38,499 nucleotides of DNA, taken from positions 1 through 38,499 of the forward strand of contig JAQXJZ010000052.1 of the NCBI GenBank assembly GCA_029009515.1, in the 5' to 3' direction. Position numbers and translations under genes: made by a program. Below the pieces are notes generated by a model. The model had not been told where the DNA came from. It did not search any database and was given only the letters and a program-made list of their open reading frames with translations. Positions 31,254 to 38,499 of this stretch are shown here, one piece after another (positions within the stretch are counted from its first letter, which is position 1; the number at the start of each line of letters is the position of its first letter). The DNA comes from a bacterium. GTDB lineage: Bacteria; Bacillota; Clostridia; Christensenellales; Aristaeellaceae.

Positions 31254-32138
31254 TTATTGGTAGTGCACTTTCCTGGAAAGCGCCCAGAAGTAAACGCCAG
31301 TCAGGATGCCGACGATGATCATCAGGAATACACCGGCGGATGCGGCCAGACCGATCTTGTTGAGCTGGAAGGCCTGCTTGTAGATGTAGAACACCAGCAC
31401 CTGCGTGGACGAGCCGGGGCCGCCGCCCGTCATGATGCGGATGGTCTCGAACACCTTGAAGGAGCCGATGGTGGAGTTGATGAGCAGCATGAACATCTGG
31501 GGAGAGATCATGGGCAGGGTGATTTTGAAGAAACGGGAAGTGCGGCTGGCATTGTCCAGATCGGCCGCCTCATACAGTTCGGCAGGCACGTTCTGCAGCG
31601 CCGCGTAGATCAGCATGACATTGTAGCCCAATGCCTTCCACATGGCCACGATGATAACGGACATCAGCGCCGTATCGGACGAGTCTATCCATTTGAGAGG
31701 CGGCAGTCCGAAGAAACCAAGCACGATGTTGAGCAGACCGTTGTCCTTGTTCATGATCCACGTCCAGACCATGGCAACGGACAGAAGGGCGATAACGTGG
31801 GGCATGAACATCACGTTGCGAAGCGCGTTGTTCAGGCGGGTGCTCTTCTGCAGCCACACGGCGATGATGGTGGCCAGGGGCAGGCCGATGCCAACCATGG
31901 AAACGGTGTAGATGCAGGTGTTTTTGATGGAGTCCCAGAACTCGCGCTTGCGGAAGTTGTAGGCAAAGTTTTTCCAGCCCACCCACTTGGGCGGCTTGAT
32001 CATGTTCCATTCCTGGAAGGAGCGGATGATGAGGTCAATGACGGGGTAGACCACGAAGATGGCCAGAAAAACCATAGCGGGCAGGATAAATACATACGGC
32101 CGGATTTTTTCCCAGGGTGTTTGCTTTCCGTATTCCAT
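31254..32138 (-). CDS. ABC polyol/sugar permease, MalF/UgpA type
   Basis: 294 residues with six membrane segments, the first at about 17-37 (VFILPAMVFLAIFVVYPVIDL). The EAA loop is EAADLDNASRTSRFFKITLP and the IMTGGGPGSSTQV segment is conserved. The start is taken as ATG at 32138, because GAGGT lies 7 nt upstream, overlapping the end of the ATPase gene; a GTG at 32147 sits inside that site. Standard length without added domains. Confidence 0.92.
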   Translation of the reverse strand: MEYGKQTPWEKIRPYVFILPAMVFLAIFVVYPVIDLIIRSFQEWNMIKPPKWVGWKNFAYNFRKREFWDSIKNTCIYTVSMVGIGLPLATIIAVWLQKSTRLNNALRNVMFMPHVIALLSVAMVWTWIMNKDNGLLNIVLGFFGLPPLKWIDSSDTALMSVIIVAMWKALGYNVMLIYAALQNVPAELYEAADLDNASRTSRFFKITLPMISPQMFMLLINSTIGSFKVFETIRIMTGGGPGSSTQVLVFYIYKQAFQLNKIGLAASAGVFLMIIVGILTGVYFWALSRKVHYQ

Positions 32139-32148
32139 TATCGTCACC

Positions 32149-33183
32149 TCACAGCTGGGCCATCATGGCAGCATAGCGGGCATCCTCGGGAGCCACACGC
32201 AGCTCTTTTTCGTCAAACAGGTGGATATCCTCCTCGTTCACGCCCATATAGATCTCGCTGTCGGCGCTGAAGCTGTCGTCGAGGCTCTTGACCATGATGG
32301 AATGGTTGTCGAAACGAATCTGATAGATGGTTTCGGAACCCAGCATTTCCTTGGTCACGATGGTGCCCTTGCGGGTGTAGAACATGTCGGGAGCCGTTGC
32401 GCTCAGCTGCACCTTTTCGGGACGGAAGCCGTAGCAGCCCTTGCCCTCGCCGAAGGATACGGTGTTCATCTGCGGAGAGCCGATGAACTGAGCGGTGAAC
32501 AGGTTGTTGGGGTTGGTGTATATTTCACGGGGAGAGGCGATCTGCTGAATCTCGCCGTTGTTCATCAGAATGATGTTGGTCGCCATGGACATGGCCTCGG
32601 TCTGGTCATGCGTGACGTACACAAAGGTGGTCTTGAGGCGCTTGTGCAGCTCAATCAGCTCCGTGCGCATGCTCACGCGCAGCTTGGCGTCGAGGTTGGA
32701 AAGCGGCTCGTCCATCAGGAAGACCTTGGGCTTTTTCACCATGGCGCGGGCGAGCGCAATGCGCTGGCGCTGGCCGCCGGAGAGGGTATTGGGCTTGCGG
32801 TCGAGCAAATCGGCAATGCCGACAATTTCAGAAATTTCTTTGACAAGGGCGTCGCGTTCCGCCTTGGGAACCTTGTTGTTCTTCAGGCCGAACTCGATGT
32901 TTTCGCGCACGGTCATCGTGGGATAGATGGCGTAGTTCTGGAACACCATGGCCACGTTGCGCTTGGCGGGAGCGGTATTGGAAATATCCTGGCCGTCCAG
33001 GTACACTTTACCGGAGGTCTGCGGGCCGATGCCGGCGATGATGCGAAGCAGGGTGGTCTTGCCGCAGCCGGAGGGGCCGATCATCACAGTGAAGGAACCG
33101 TCCTCGATTTCGAGGTTCATATTGTCCAGAATGGTCTTGGTGCCAAATTTCTTGGTGATGTTTTCAAAACGAATGTGTGCCAC
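32149..33183 (-). CDS. ABC sugar-transport ATPase, UgpC/MsmX type
   Basis: 344 residues. Walker A is GPSGCGKTT (36-44), the signature LSGGQRQRIALARA, Walker B VFLMDEP, and the switch histidine is in VTHDQTEAMSM. The C-terminal about 110 residues form the regulatory TOBE-like domain of carbohydrate ATPases. It powers the adjoining permeases, and as an MsmX relative it could also serve the importer at 356-4897, which lacks an ATPase. A hairpin (33264-33289) separates it from the binding-protein gene. Confidence 0.93.
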   Translation of the reverse strand: MAHIRFENITKKFGTKTILDNMNLEIEDGSFTVMIGPSGCGKTTLLRIIAGIGPQTSGKVYLDGQDISNTAPAKRNVAMVFQNYAIYPTMTVRENIEFGLKNNKVPKAERDALVKEISEIVGIADLLDRKPNTLSGGQRQRIALARAMVKKPKVFLMDEPLSNLDAKLRVSMRTELIELHKRLKTTFVYVTHDQTEAMSMATNIILMNNGEIQQIASPREIYTNPNNLFTAQFIGSPQMNTVSFGEGKGCYGFRPEKVQLSATAPDMFYTRKGTIVTKEMLGSETIYQIRFDNHSIMVKSLDDSFSADSEIYMGVNEEDIHLFDEKELRVAPEDARYAAMMAQL

Positions 33184-33263
33184 AATAGCCTCCTATGATC
33201 CAGAGCATAGTGCTCAAAATTGAACAAATCCCCCGCATCCGGATGTGGCTAATACGGGGTAGA

Positions 33264-33289
33264 ACAGGAGACCCCGAAGGGTCTCCTGT
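33264..33289 (-). repeat. Intercistronic hairpin with C(UUCG)G loop after the binding-protein gene
   Basis: On the minus strand ACAGGAGACCC and GGGTCTCCTGT pair perfectly (11 bp) around TTCG, a super-stable tetraloop. No T-run follows. It lies 24 nt after the binding-protein stop and 80 nt before the ATPase ATG, where it would shield the binding-protein mRNA from 3' decay. Confidence 0.8.
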
Positions 33290-33313
33290 CGAAAAGTTGA
33301 ACCGAGGTTCTGA

Positions 33314-34615
33314 TTACTCGTAGGTCTCAACAACGCCGTCCGGGAAGATGGAGGTCATGATGTTCTCCAGCTCGGCATAGCCCTCTTCCACAGTCAGGTT
33401 GTCCATCGCGAAGGCCTTCAGAGCATCCACGACTTCAAGGTCGATCTCGGCGGTGTAGATGGAAACGTAGGTCTCGTTCACGTAGGCAAGCTGATCGTAA
33501 GCGACCTTGCGGGCGGGTTCAGCAGCCCACTTCTCCTGCACTTCGGGCAGATCGGCCAGGCCGTTGTGGTTGAGCACGTAGCCGGTGGCGAAGGAGTGAT
33601 ACACATTGCTTTCGGGGCTGGTGATGAACTTGATGAACTCCCAGGCAGCAGCCTTTTCTTCATCGGACTTGTTGCTGGCCATCATCACGTTGGCGCCGCC
33701 GGTGAACAGACGGTACTCGATGCTGCCATCCTCATGCTTGTAGCCGGGCAGGAAGCACACTTCCAGATCGAACTGGCAATCAGCCAGAGCGCCGGTCAGA
33801 GAGCCGGTGGAAGCGAAGGAGATGGGCAGGTTGCCCAGCTTGAACTCGGCCCAGTGGCCGGAGGTGGACAGGGAGGGAACCATGTACCAGCCCTTGTCGA
33901 TGGAGTTACGCCACTGGCTCAGAGCCACGCGCCAGCCGTCGTTGATGTTCATGCAGGCGCCGGTGCCGGCCTTGTTGTAGTACTCGCCGTCAGCCATGGA
34001 GGTGATGTAGTAGGCAAAGTAACCGCCGCCGATGTCGTGAGAATAGGTGGGCTTGTCATACTTGGCCTTGTAGGCTTCCGCGATGGCATACAGCTCTTCC
34101 CAGCAGGTGGGAGCCTTGGCATCGGGACCCATCACATCACGGATCAGATCCATGTTGCAGTACATGATCTGGGTGGAGCGGGCATAGGGCAGGGACCAGA
34201 CATCGCCGTTGCCGTCAGTGGAGAACACCATCATGCCGGGAAGGAAGGTGCCCATGTCATACTCGGGATCGTTGGCACGGGCATACTCAGACAGATTTTC
34301 CATCACGCCGTTCTGCGCATGAGTCATGGTCATGCAGGCGTCGATGACGTTCACAGCGGGGTTCTCGTTGGCGGAGTAGCCGACGGTCACCTTGGACAGA
34401 ACTTCGGCATAGTTGCCGACAAAGGTTTCAGTTACGTGGATCTTGCCTTCGTTGGCGGCGTTGAAGTCGTTAACGAGCTTCACGATGGCTTCGTAGTTGG
34501 CGCCGCTGCCCCAGGCATGCCAGAATTCCAGTTCGATGGGGCCCTCTGCGCTTGCGAAGGAGACGCAGCTGAGCATCATCAGCAGAGCCAGGACCAGAGA
34601 TACGAGTTTCTTCAT
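33314..34615 (-). CDS. Extracellular polyol/sugar-binding protein of an ABC importer (family 1)
   Basis: 433 residues. A secretion signal (MKKLVSLVLALLMMLSC...SFASA) precedes IELEFWHAWGSG, the usual start of MalE/UgpB-type mature proteins. The cleavage site ASA-E fits signal peptidase I; the cysteine in MLSC is a poor lipobox. The ATG at 34615 has GGAGG 8 nt upstream. It is the first gene of a ten-gene operon whose catabolic enzymes suggest galactitol or a related hexitol as ligand. Trp, Tyr and Asp residues spread along the sequence could line a sugar site, but no ligand can be read directly. Confidence 0.92.
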   Translation of the reverse strand: MKKLVSLVLALLMMLSCVSFASAEGPIELEFWHAWGSGANYEAIVKLVNDFNAANEGKIHVTETFVGNYAEVLSKVTVGYSANENPAVNVIDACMTMTHAQNGVMENLSEYARANDPEYDMGTFLPGMMVFSTDGNGDVWSLPYARSTQIMYCNMDLIRDVMGPDAKAPTCWEELYAIAEAYKAKYDKPTYSHDIGGGYFAYYITSMADGEYYNKAGTGACMNINDGWRVALSQWRNSIDKGWYMVPSLSTSGHWAEFKLGNLPISFASTGSLTGALADCQFDLEVCFLPGYKHEDGSIEYRLFTGGANVMMASNKSDEEKAAAWEFIKFITSPESNVYHSFATGYVLNHNGLADLPEVQEKWAAEPARKVAYDQLAYVNETYVSIYTAEIDLEVVDALKAFAMDNLTVEEGYAELENIMTSIFPDGVVETYE

Positions 34616-34931
34616 GATGGGAACCTCCAATCAAGTTTTTTATCGAGAAGAGATCCTGCGCCAGGTCTCCTCTTGCCGGAATTTGATTGAGGGTGACAGA
34701 AAGCATTCACCCTCGTCTCAAAGATTGACGAGTTTCTGTCAATCTTTGAAATGACTTTTTTTCACAAAGGAAGTATTTTAAACCATTGAGATTGTTGACA
34801 TCCGGAAATCATAATGCTATTATAAATGCACCGAATCCAAATTTCAATAGTGACAGAAAAAACGAAAACTTTTCAAAATCTGTCACTTTTCTCCGCTAAA
34901 TTGCCACGAAAGATGACAGGAGATGAACGAT
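34616..34931. promoter_or_regulatory. Divergent control region with repeated TGACAG operators
   Basis: Five TGACAG motifs lie here: 34694-34702 and 34851-34859 (TGACAGAAA, plus), 34733-34741 (TTTCTGTCA) and 34879-34885 (TCTGTCA) inverted, and TGACAG at 34914-34919 at the regulator ribosome binding site. Two longer inverted repeats are present: GAGGGTGA/TCACCCTC (34689-34714) and CAAAGATTGAC/GTCAATCTTTG (34719-34748). They are likely targets of the divergently encoded DeoR-family regulator. A convincing promoter for the minus-strand operon was not found; TAAAAT (34780-34775) is a weak -10 candidate. Confidence 0.65.
34795..34823 (+). promoter_or_regulatory. Promoter of the DeoR regulator and serine hydrolase genes
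   Basis: TTGACA (34795-34800) and TATTAT (34818-34823), 17 bp apart. Transcription would begin near 34830, about 20 bp before the TGACAGAAA at 34851, consistent with autorepression. Confidence 0.75.
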
Positions 34932-35696
34932 ATGATCACGGTGGAACGACGTGACAAAATTCTTGAACTGATGAAAGAAAACAACTACCTGACCATTCAG
35001 GAGATCTGTCAGCAGCTGTGCTTCAGTGAGTCTACCGTCCGCCGCGATCTGAAGAAGCTGGAGCGGGACAACCTCATCCGCCTCACGCGCGGCGGCTGTA
35101 TGTTTAACGATCATCCCAATCTGGAAACGCCTCAGGCGCTGCGACGGGGAACCAATCTTCATCTGAAGCGTCCCCTTGCGCGCGTAGCTGCGGAGATGGT
35201 GCACGACAACCAGATCATCATGCTGGATTGCTCCACCACGGTGATGGAGATTATCCCCTTTCTCAAAAGCCGCAAGAACCTTACCATCATCACCAACTGC
35301 CTCACCATCGCATCGCTGGTTGCGCAGCAGCTGGAATGCTCGCTGTTCTGCACCGGCGGCAAATACAACGCGCCCGGCGCGTCCTTTGTGGGCTATTCCG
35401 CCGAAAGGGAACTGCGCAACTGGTTTGCCGACATCGTGTTTTTCTCCGTCAACTCCATTGATGAGCACAACGGCCTGACCGATCAGGGCGACGAGGTGGC
35501 GCGCATCAAAAAGGTGATGATGGAGCAGTCCCGCCAGCGCATCATGCTGGCCGACTACACCAAGTTTGGCCGCACCGCCAGCTACCGGCTGGGCTCCGCC
35601 AAGGACATGACCGGCATTATCACCAATGAAGCTCCCTGTTTTGACGAACCGCGCTGGAGCGAATACCGCAAGATTATGACCTTCGTAAAGGCCTGA
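34932..35696 (+). CDS. DeoR-family transcriptional regulator
   Basis: 254 residues. The N-terminal winged helix-turn-helix is complete (RRDKILELMKENNYLTIQEICQQL then SESTVRRDLKKLERDNLIRLTRGG). The C-terminal sugar-phosphate sensor domain (DeoRC) has LDCSTTVMEI, ITNCLTIA and DQGDEVARIKKVMM. Such regulators repress and are released by a sugar phosphate, here perhaps tagatose 6-phosphate by analogy with LacR and GatR. The ATG at 34932 is preferred: AGGAG lies 9 nt upstream, whereas the ATG at 34923 directly abuts it. Divergent from the hexitol operon, with repeated TGACAG motifs between. Confidence 0.9.
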   Translation: MITVERRDKILELMKENNYLTIQEICQQLCFSESTVRRDLKKLERDNLIRLTRGGCMFNDHPNLETPQALRRGTNLHLKRPLARVAAEMVHDNQIIMLDCSTTVMEIIPFLKSRKNLTIITNCLTIASLVAQQLECSLFCTGGKYNAPGASFVGYSAERELRNWFADIVFFSVNSIDEHNGLTDQGDEVARIKKVMMEQSRQRIMLADYTKFGRTASYRLGSAKDMTGIITNEAPCFDEPRWSEYRKIMTFVKA

Positions 35697-35720
35697 TATA
35701 TGGAAAGGAGAACTGCACAA

Positions 35721-36857
35721 ATGAATTTCAGCGCTCTGGATGATTTCCTTGTAAACCTGGACAAACGCGGCAAGTCCGCCACGGACTGCGCCATCTATCT
35801 GGATGGCAAGCTGGTGCACCGCCATATGCGCGGCCTGATCGACCGCGAGCATAACATCCCCGTGGGAGAGGATACGCTCTACCGCATGTTTTCCATGACC
35901 AAGCCCATCACCTGCGTGGCCATGATGCAGCTGTATGAGCAGGGCAAGTTCCTCCTCAGCGACCCGGTCAGCGTCTATCTGCCGGAATTTGAGCACATGA
36001 TCGTGGCGCACCGCCAGCCCACCGAGGCGGCTTCCATCACGCTGCATCAGCTGTTCACCATGACCTCCGGCCTGAGCTACAACCTGGAGACGGATCCGCT
36101 CCGGGCGCTGTATGCCAGCAATCCGGATTATTCCACCCGCGATTTTGTCAAAGCCATCGCCAAGTCGCCCCTGCTGTTCCAGCCCGGCGAGCACTGGTAC
36201 TACAGCCTCGCCCACGATGTGCTGGCCGCCGTGGTGGAGGTCATCTCCGGCATGCGCTTCAGCGAGTATCTGAAGAAGAACATCTTTGAGCCGCTGGGCA
36301 TGAAGGACTGGTACTTCCACGTTCCGCAGGATCAGATTCACCGCAGCTGCGTGCGCTACTGCTACGACGCCAAAGAGCAGCGCTACTACCGCGATATCAA
36401 CGAGACCGATACCATGCGCTACAACATGTACCAGCGCGGCCCCAACTTTGAAAGCGGCGGCGCGGGCCTGACCACCACCGTCAACGAATATGCCAAGTTT
36501 GCCAACATGCTCACCCGTCTGGGCACGGCGGAGGACGGAACCCGCATCATCGGCGAAAGCACGCTGAACATGATGCGCGAAAATCACCTCAATCCGCAGC
36601 AGGAGCATGACTTCAACTGGATTCAGTTCCACGGCTATTCCTACGGCCTGGGTATGCGTACGCTGGTGAGCCGCGCGCAGGCCGGTTCTGCCGGTGCGCT
36701 GGGCGAGTACGGCTGGGGCGGCGCGGCAGGCACCTACTTCCTGTCCGATCCGGCCAACCGTCTGACTGTTGTGTACGCGCAGCAGGCCACGCCCAACGAC
36801 GAGGTGTACGTGCAGCCCAGACTGCGCAACCTGATCTACGCAGGGCTTGAATACTGA
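35721..36857 (+). CDS. Serine hydrolase, beta-lactamase class C / EstB family
   Basis: 378 residues. The SxxK motif is S58-M-T-K61 (RMFSMTKPITC), the Tyr motif is YYSLAHD near 160, and the third motif region is GWGGAAGTYF near the C-terminus. No signal peptide is found, so it acts in the cytoplasm, unlike true beta-lactamases; esterases and transesterases of this group fit better. AAAGGAG lies before the ATG. It begins 24 nt after the regulator gene, so they share a transcript. With the SGNH hydrolase, it is a second potential de-esterifying enzyme in this locus. Confidence 0.88.
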   Translation: MNFSALDDFLVNLDKRGKSATDCAIYLDGKLVHRHMRGLIDREHNIPVGEDTLYRMFSMTKPITCVAMMQLYEQGKFLLSDPVSVYLPEFEHMIVAHRQPTEAASITLHQLFTMTSGLSYNLETDPLRALYASNPDYSTRDFVKAIAKSPLLFQPGEHWYYSLAHDVLAAVVEVISGMRFSEYLKKNIFEPLGMKDWYFHVPQDQIHRSCVRYCYDAKEQRYYRDINETDTMRYNMYQRGPNFESGGAGLTTTVNEYAKFANMLTRLGTAEDGTRIIGESTLNMMRENHLNPQQEHDFNWIQFHGYSYGLGMRTLVSRAQAGSAGALGEYGWGGAAGTYFLSDPANRLTVVYAQQATPNDEVYVQPRLRNLIYAGLEY

Positions 36858-36871
36858 AGCTGCGCGGAGGA

Positions 36872-37106
36872 ATGACCGTGCTACACCCTGTCCATCCGTC
36901 CATTCTCCGGCCTCAGGCTGTACGGCCTGCGCGGTCAGGCCAGCGCGCCCACGGCCAGGGATGCGGCATTCTTTTCAGAACGCCATGAGCTGATCATGCA
37001 GGATGGCTGCCTGACGCTCAAAGACCTGCATCTGCCGCAGGAGCTGCTCAAATCCCTGCTCAGCCCGCGCCTGTCGGAGCTGTTTGCCCCAAGGCGCTGT
37101 GAGTGA
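36872..37106 (+). pseudogene. Small ORF interrupted by an apparent frameshift
   Basis: An ATG at 36872 has a perfect GGAGG just upstream, but its frame closes at 36986-36988 after 38 codons. The frame from 36876 to 37106 is open for 76 codons with GC-rich third positions and a protein-like sequence (YTLSIRPFSGLRLYGLRG ... LTLKDLHLPQELLKSLL), yet has no start codon at its beginning. Removing one base near 36881 would join the ATG to that frame, giving a protein of about 77 residues. It could be a recent frameshift or a sequencing error. No family is recognised. Confidence 0.5.
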
Positions 37107-37114
37107 CCGCATGC

Positions 37115-37147
37115 AAAGCCCGGCAGTTTTCCTGCTGCCGGGCTTTT
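37115..37147 (+). terminator. Terminator after the regulator-hydrolase transcript
   Basis: AAAGCCCGGCAG and CTGCCGGGCTTT pair around 8 nt and are followed by TTTG and, after GACTTGC, a T-run. It lies 8 nt after the small frameshifted ORF. Confidence 0.8.
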
Positions 37148-37150
37148 GAC

Positions 37151-37179
37151 TTGCTTTTTTCCTGTACATGGTTTAGACT
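37151..37179 (+). promoter_or_regulatory. Promoter candidate for the aldo/keto reductase gene
   Basis: TTGCTT (37151-37156) and TAGACT (37174-37179), 17 bp apart, 36 bp before the ATG at 37216. Confidence 0.45.
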
Positions 37180-37215
37180 GTATGCAATCCATTTTGCAAG
37201 GAGGAACCATTCACT

Positions 37216-38349
37216 ATGCAATACCGCCAACTGGGCAACACCGGCGTAACCATTTCCGCTCTGGGCTTTGGCTGCATGAGGCTCAAAGAGATCGAGCAGC
37301 CCGACGGCACCTTCGTGGTGGATCAGGAGCACACCAATGCCATGCTGCGCCGCGCCTACGAGCTGGGCGTGAACTATTTTGACACCGCTTATTACTACTG
37401 CCACAGCGGCAGCGAAGCCGCCGTGGGCATTGCGCTTCGCGATATCCGCGACAAGGTGTACATTTCCACCAAGTGCCCCATGGAGCTGGTGAAGAAGCCC
37501 GAGGATTTCCGCAAGACGCTGGAAACCAGCCTGGAGCGCCTTGGTACCGATCATGTGGATTTCTATCACTTCTGGTCCATCAACCAGAAGGTGTTTGACG
37601 AAAAGATCGTGCCCATGGGCCTTCTTCAGGAAGCGGAGAAGCTCAAGGCCGAGGGCAAGATCCGCCACATCTCTTTCTCCTTCCACGACAAGCCCGAAGC
37701 CCTCAAGCACATCATCGACAACGCGCCTCAGATGGAAACCATGCTGGTTCAGTACAACCTGCTGGACCGCGCCAATGAGGAAATGATCCAGTACGCCAAG
37801 GAAAAGGGCCTGGGCGTGCTCATCATGGGCCCGGTGGGCGGCGGCCGTCTGGCGGCTCCCACGGAGCTGGTGCAGAAGCTGGGCGGCGAAGGCCTGAACA
37901 CCTACGAGCTGGCCCTGCGCTTCGTGCTGGGCAACCCCAGCGTCAGCTGCGCGCTCAGCGGCATGCAGAGCGTGGAAATGGTGGAGAAGAACGCCGCCGT
38001 GGCCGCCATGGAATCGCCCATGACGGAAAAGGAATGGCGCGATGTGAGCCAGAGCCTGGAAAACCTGCACAAGTTCTCCGAGCTGTACTGCACCGGCTGC
38101 GGCTACTGCCAGCCCTGCCCCAAGGAAATCAACATCCCCAGGATCTTCCAGGCCTACACCCATCACAACGTCTACGGCCTGAGCGAGACCGCCAAAAAGA
38201 TGTACAACGGCTACGTCAACAACGAAAAGAAGCCCGGCGCTACCTCCAGGGACTGCATCAACTGCGGCTTCTGCGAGCGCAAGTGCCCGCAGCATCTGGA
38301 CATCCGCAACCTGCTCAAAAAGGTAGAGGATGTGCTGGAAGCTCTGTAA
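37216..38349 (+). CDS. Aldo/keto reductase with C-terminal 4Fe-4S ferredoxin-like domain
   Basis: 377 residues. The aldo/keto reductase barrel begins YRQLGNTGVTISALGFGCMRL; catalytic D56 and Y61 region is FDTAYYY, with a lysine in STKCP. After residue 285, two cysteine clusters, CTGCGYCQPCP and CINCGFCERKCP, should bind iron-sulfur clusters. The combination is common in anaerobes and implies an electron-transfer role, but the substrate is unknown. AAGGAGG lies 11 nt before the ATG. It has its own terminator and appears to be a single-gene unit, not clearly part of the sugar-alcohol locus. Confidence 0.92.
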   Translation: MQYRQLGNTGVTISALGFGCMRLKEIEQPDGTFVVDQEHTNAMLRRAYELGVNYFDTAYYYCHSGSEAAVGIALRDIRDKVYISTKCPMELVKKPEDFRKTLETSLERLGTDHVDFYHFWSINQKVFDEKIVPMGLLQEAEKLKAEGKIRHISFSFHDKPEALKHIIDNAPQMETMLVQYNLLDRANEEMIQYAKEKGLGVLIMGPVGGGRLAAPTELVQKLGGEGLNTYELALRFVLGNPSVSCALSGMQSVEMVEKNAAVAAMESPMTEKEWRDVSQSLENLHKFSELYCTGCGYCQPCPKEINIPRIFQAYTHHNVYGLSETAKKMYNGYVNNEKKPGATSRDCINCGFCERKCPQHLDIRNLLKKVEDVLEAL

Positions 38350-38362
38350 TGGGGGACGAAAT

Positions 38363-38398
38363 ACAAAAAGCAAGGCATTTCGGTGCCTTGCTTTTTGT
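38363..38398 (+). terminator. Terminator of the aldo/keto reductase gene
   Basis: A perfect 15-bp stem (38363-38377 with 38384-38398) around TTTCGG, with A-run and T-run inside the arms, so it could act in both directions. Confidence 0.92.
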
Positions 38399-38399
38399 G

Positions 38400-38499
38400 T
38401 GGGGATGAAAGGGGGGCCTCCGGCGGGGCAGGGCGCGGCCCATGGGTACAGGGTTAAGGACAACGCCCCCCCAAAAAAACAAAAAAAACAAAAAAACAA
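38400..38499. other. Low-complexity end of the window
   Basis: No gene is seen. GCCTCCGGCGG (38417-38427) resembles the start of the composite repeat at 20943. The last 35 bases are a C-run followed by A-runs broken by single C, unlike anything else in the window. This may be a contig edge of poor quality. Confidence 0.6.

Noticed and set aside
23498-34615. PTS genes for galactitol
   Set aside because: No EIIA, EIIB or EIIC-like sequence is found; transport genes are clearly ABC type.
34923-34931. First ATG of the DeoR regulator
   Set aside because: The AGGAG site abuts it with no spacing; the ATG at 34932 has a 9-nt spacing.
35721-36857. Beta-lactamase resistance gene
   Set aside because: The protein has SxxK but no signal peptide, and lies in a sugar-use locus; an esterase-like role fits better.

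Overview
The window looks like the chromosome of an anaerobic, GC-rich member of the Clostridia (Bacillota). The evidence is the Gram-positive order of the rimP-nusA-ylxR-ylxQ-infB-rbfA-nrnA-truB-ribF cluster, strong AGGAGG-type ribosome binding sites, TTGACA/TATAAT promoters, a catabolite-repression-like palindrome, a PepF peptidase, an arginine-phosphatase-type LMW phosphatase and a ferredoxin-like aldo/keto reductase. Strain or genus cannot be read from the sequence.

Layout. Positions 1-355 are AT-rich and hold divergent promoters: the start of a truncated minus-strand gene, and the promoter of a plus-strand ABC sugar-uptake operon (356-4897: binding protein and two permeases with unusual N-terminal extensions, no ATPase). 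A convergent glycerophosphodiesterase follows (5271-5993). A long minus-strand operon (16449 down to 6088) encodes translation and transcription factors and ends in a membrane glycosyltransferase. Its leader carries an intrinsic terminator and a competing upstream segment, so attenuation is plausible. Divergent to it is a PflX-type radical SAM gene, then two identical tandem tRNA-Lys(CTT) genes. Next come an AEC transporter (minus), oligoendopeptidase F (plus), and a minus-strand pair encoding a beta-CASP nuclease and a protein-arginine-phosphatase-like enzyme.

The most interesting block is 23498-36857. A ten-gene minus-strand operon encodes a complete ABC importer (binding protein, ATPase, two permeases), then a GatY/KbaY-type class II aldolase, an FGGY kinase, a GatD-type hexitol-phosphate dehydrogenase, a LacC/FruK-type PfkB kinase, a phosphodiesterase and an SGNH hydrolase. 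A DeoR-family regulator and a serine hydrolase diverge from it, and the region between holds five TGACAG motifs. Read as a pathway: import of a free hexitol (galactitol by family resemblance), phosphorylation by the FGGY kinase, oxidation to tagatose 6-phosphate, phosphorylation to tagatose 1,6-bisphosphate, and cleavage to triose phosphates. This would be the E. coli gat pathway with the PTS replaced by ABC uptake plus a dedicated kinase.

A second notable layer is a modular family of structured intergenic repeats at 3' ends of genes (4895-5263, 10683-10855, 20954-21250). Joints and loops are conserved (GAA loop; AAGACCGCC ... GGCTCGCTTG ends) while the stems differ in sequence yet remain paired. 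In two copies the stop codon itself forms the base of a hairpin. The window ends in a low-complexity tract that may be a contig edge.
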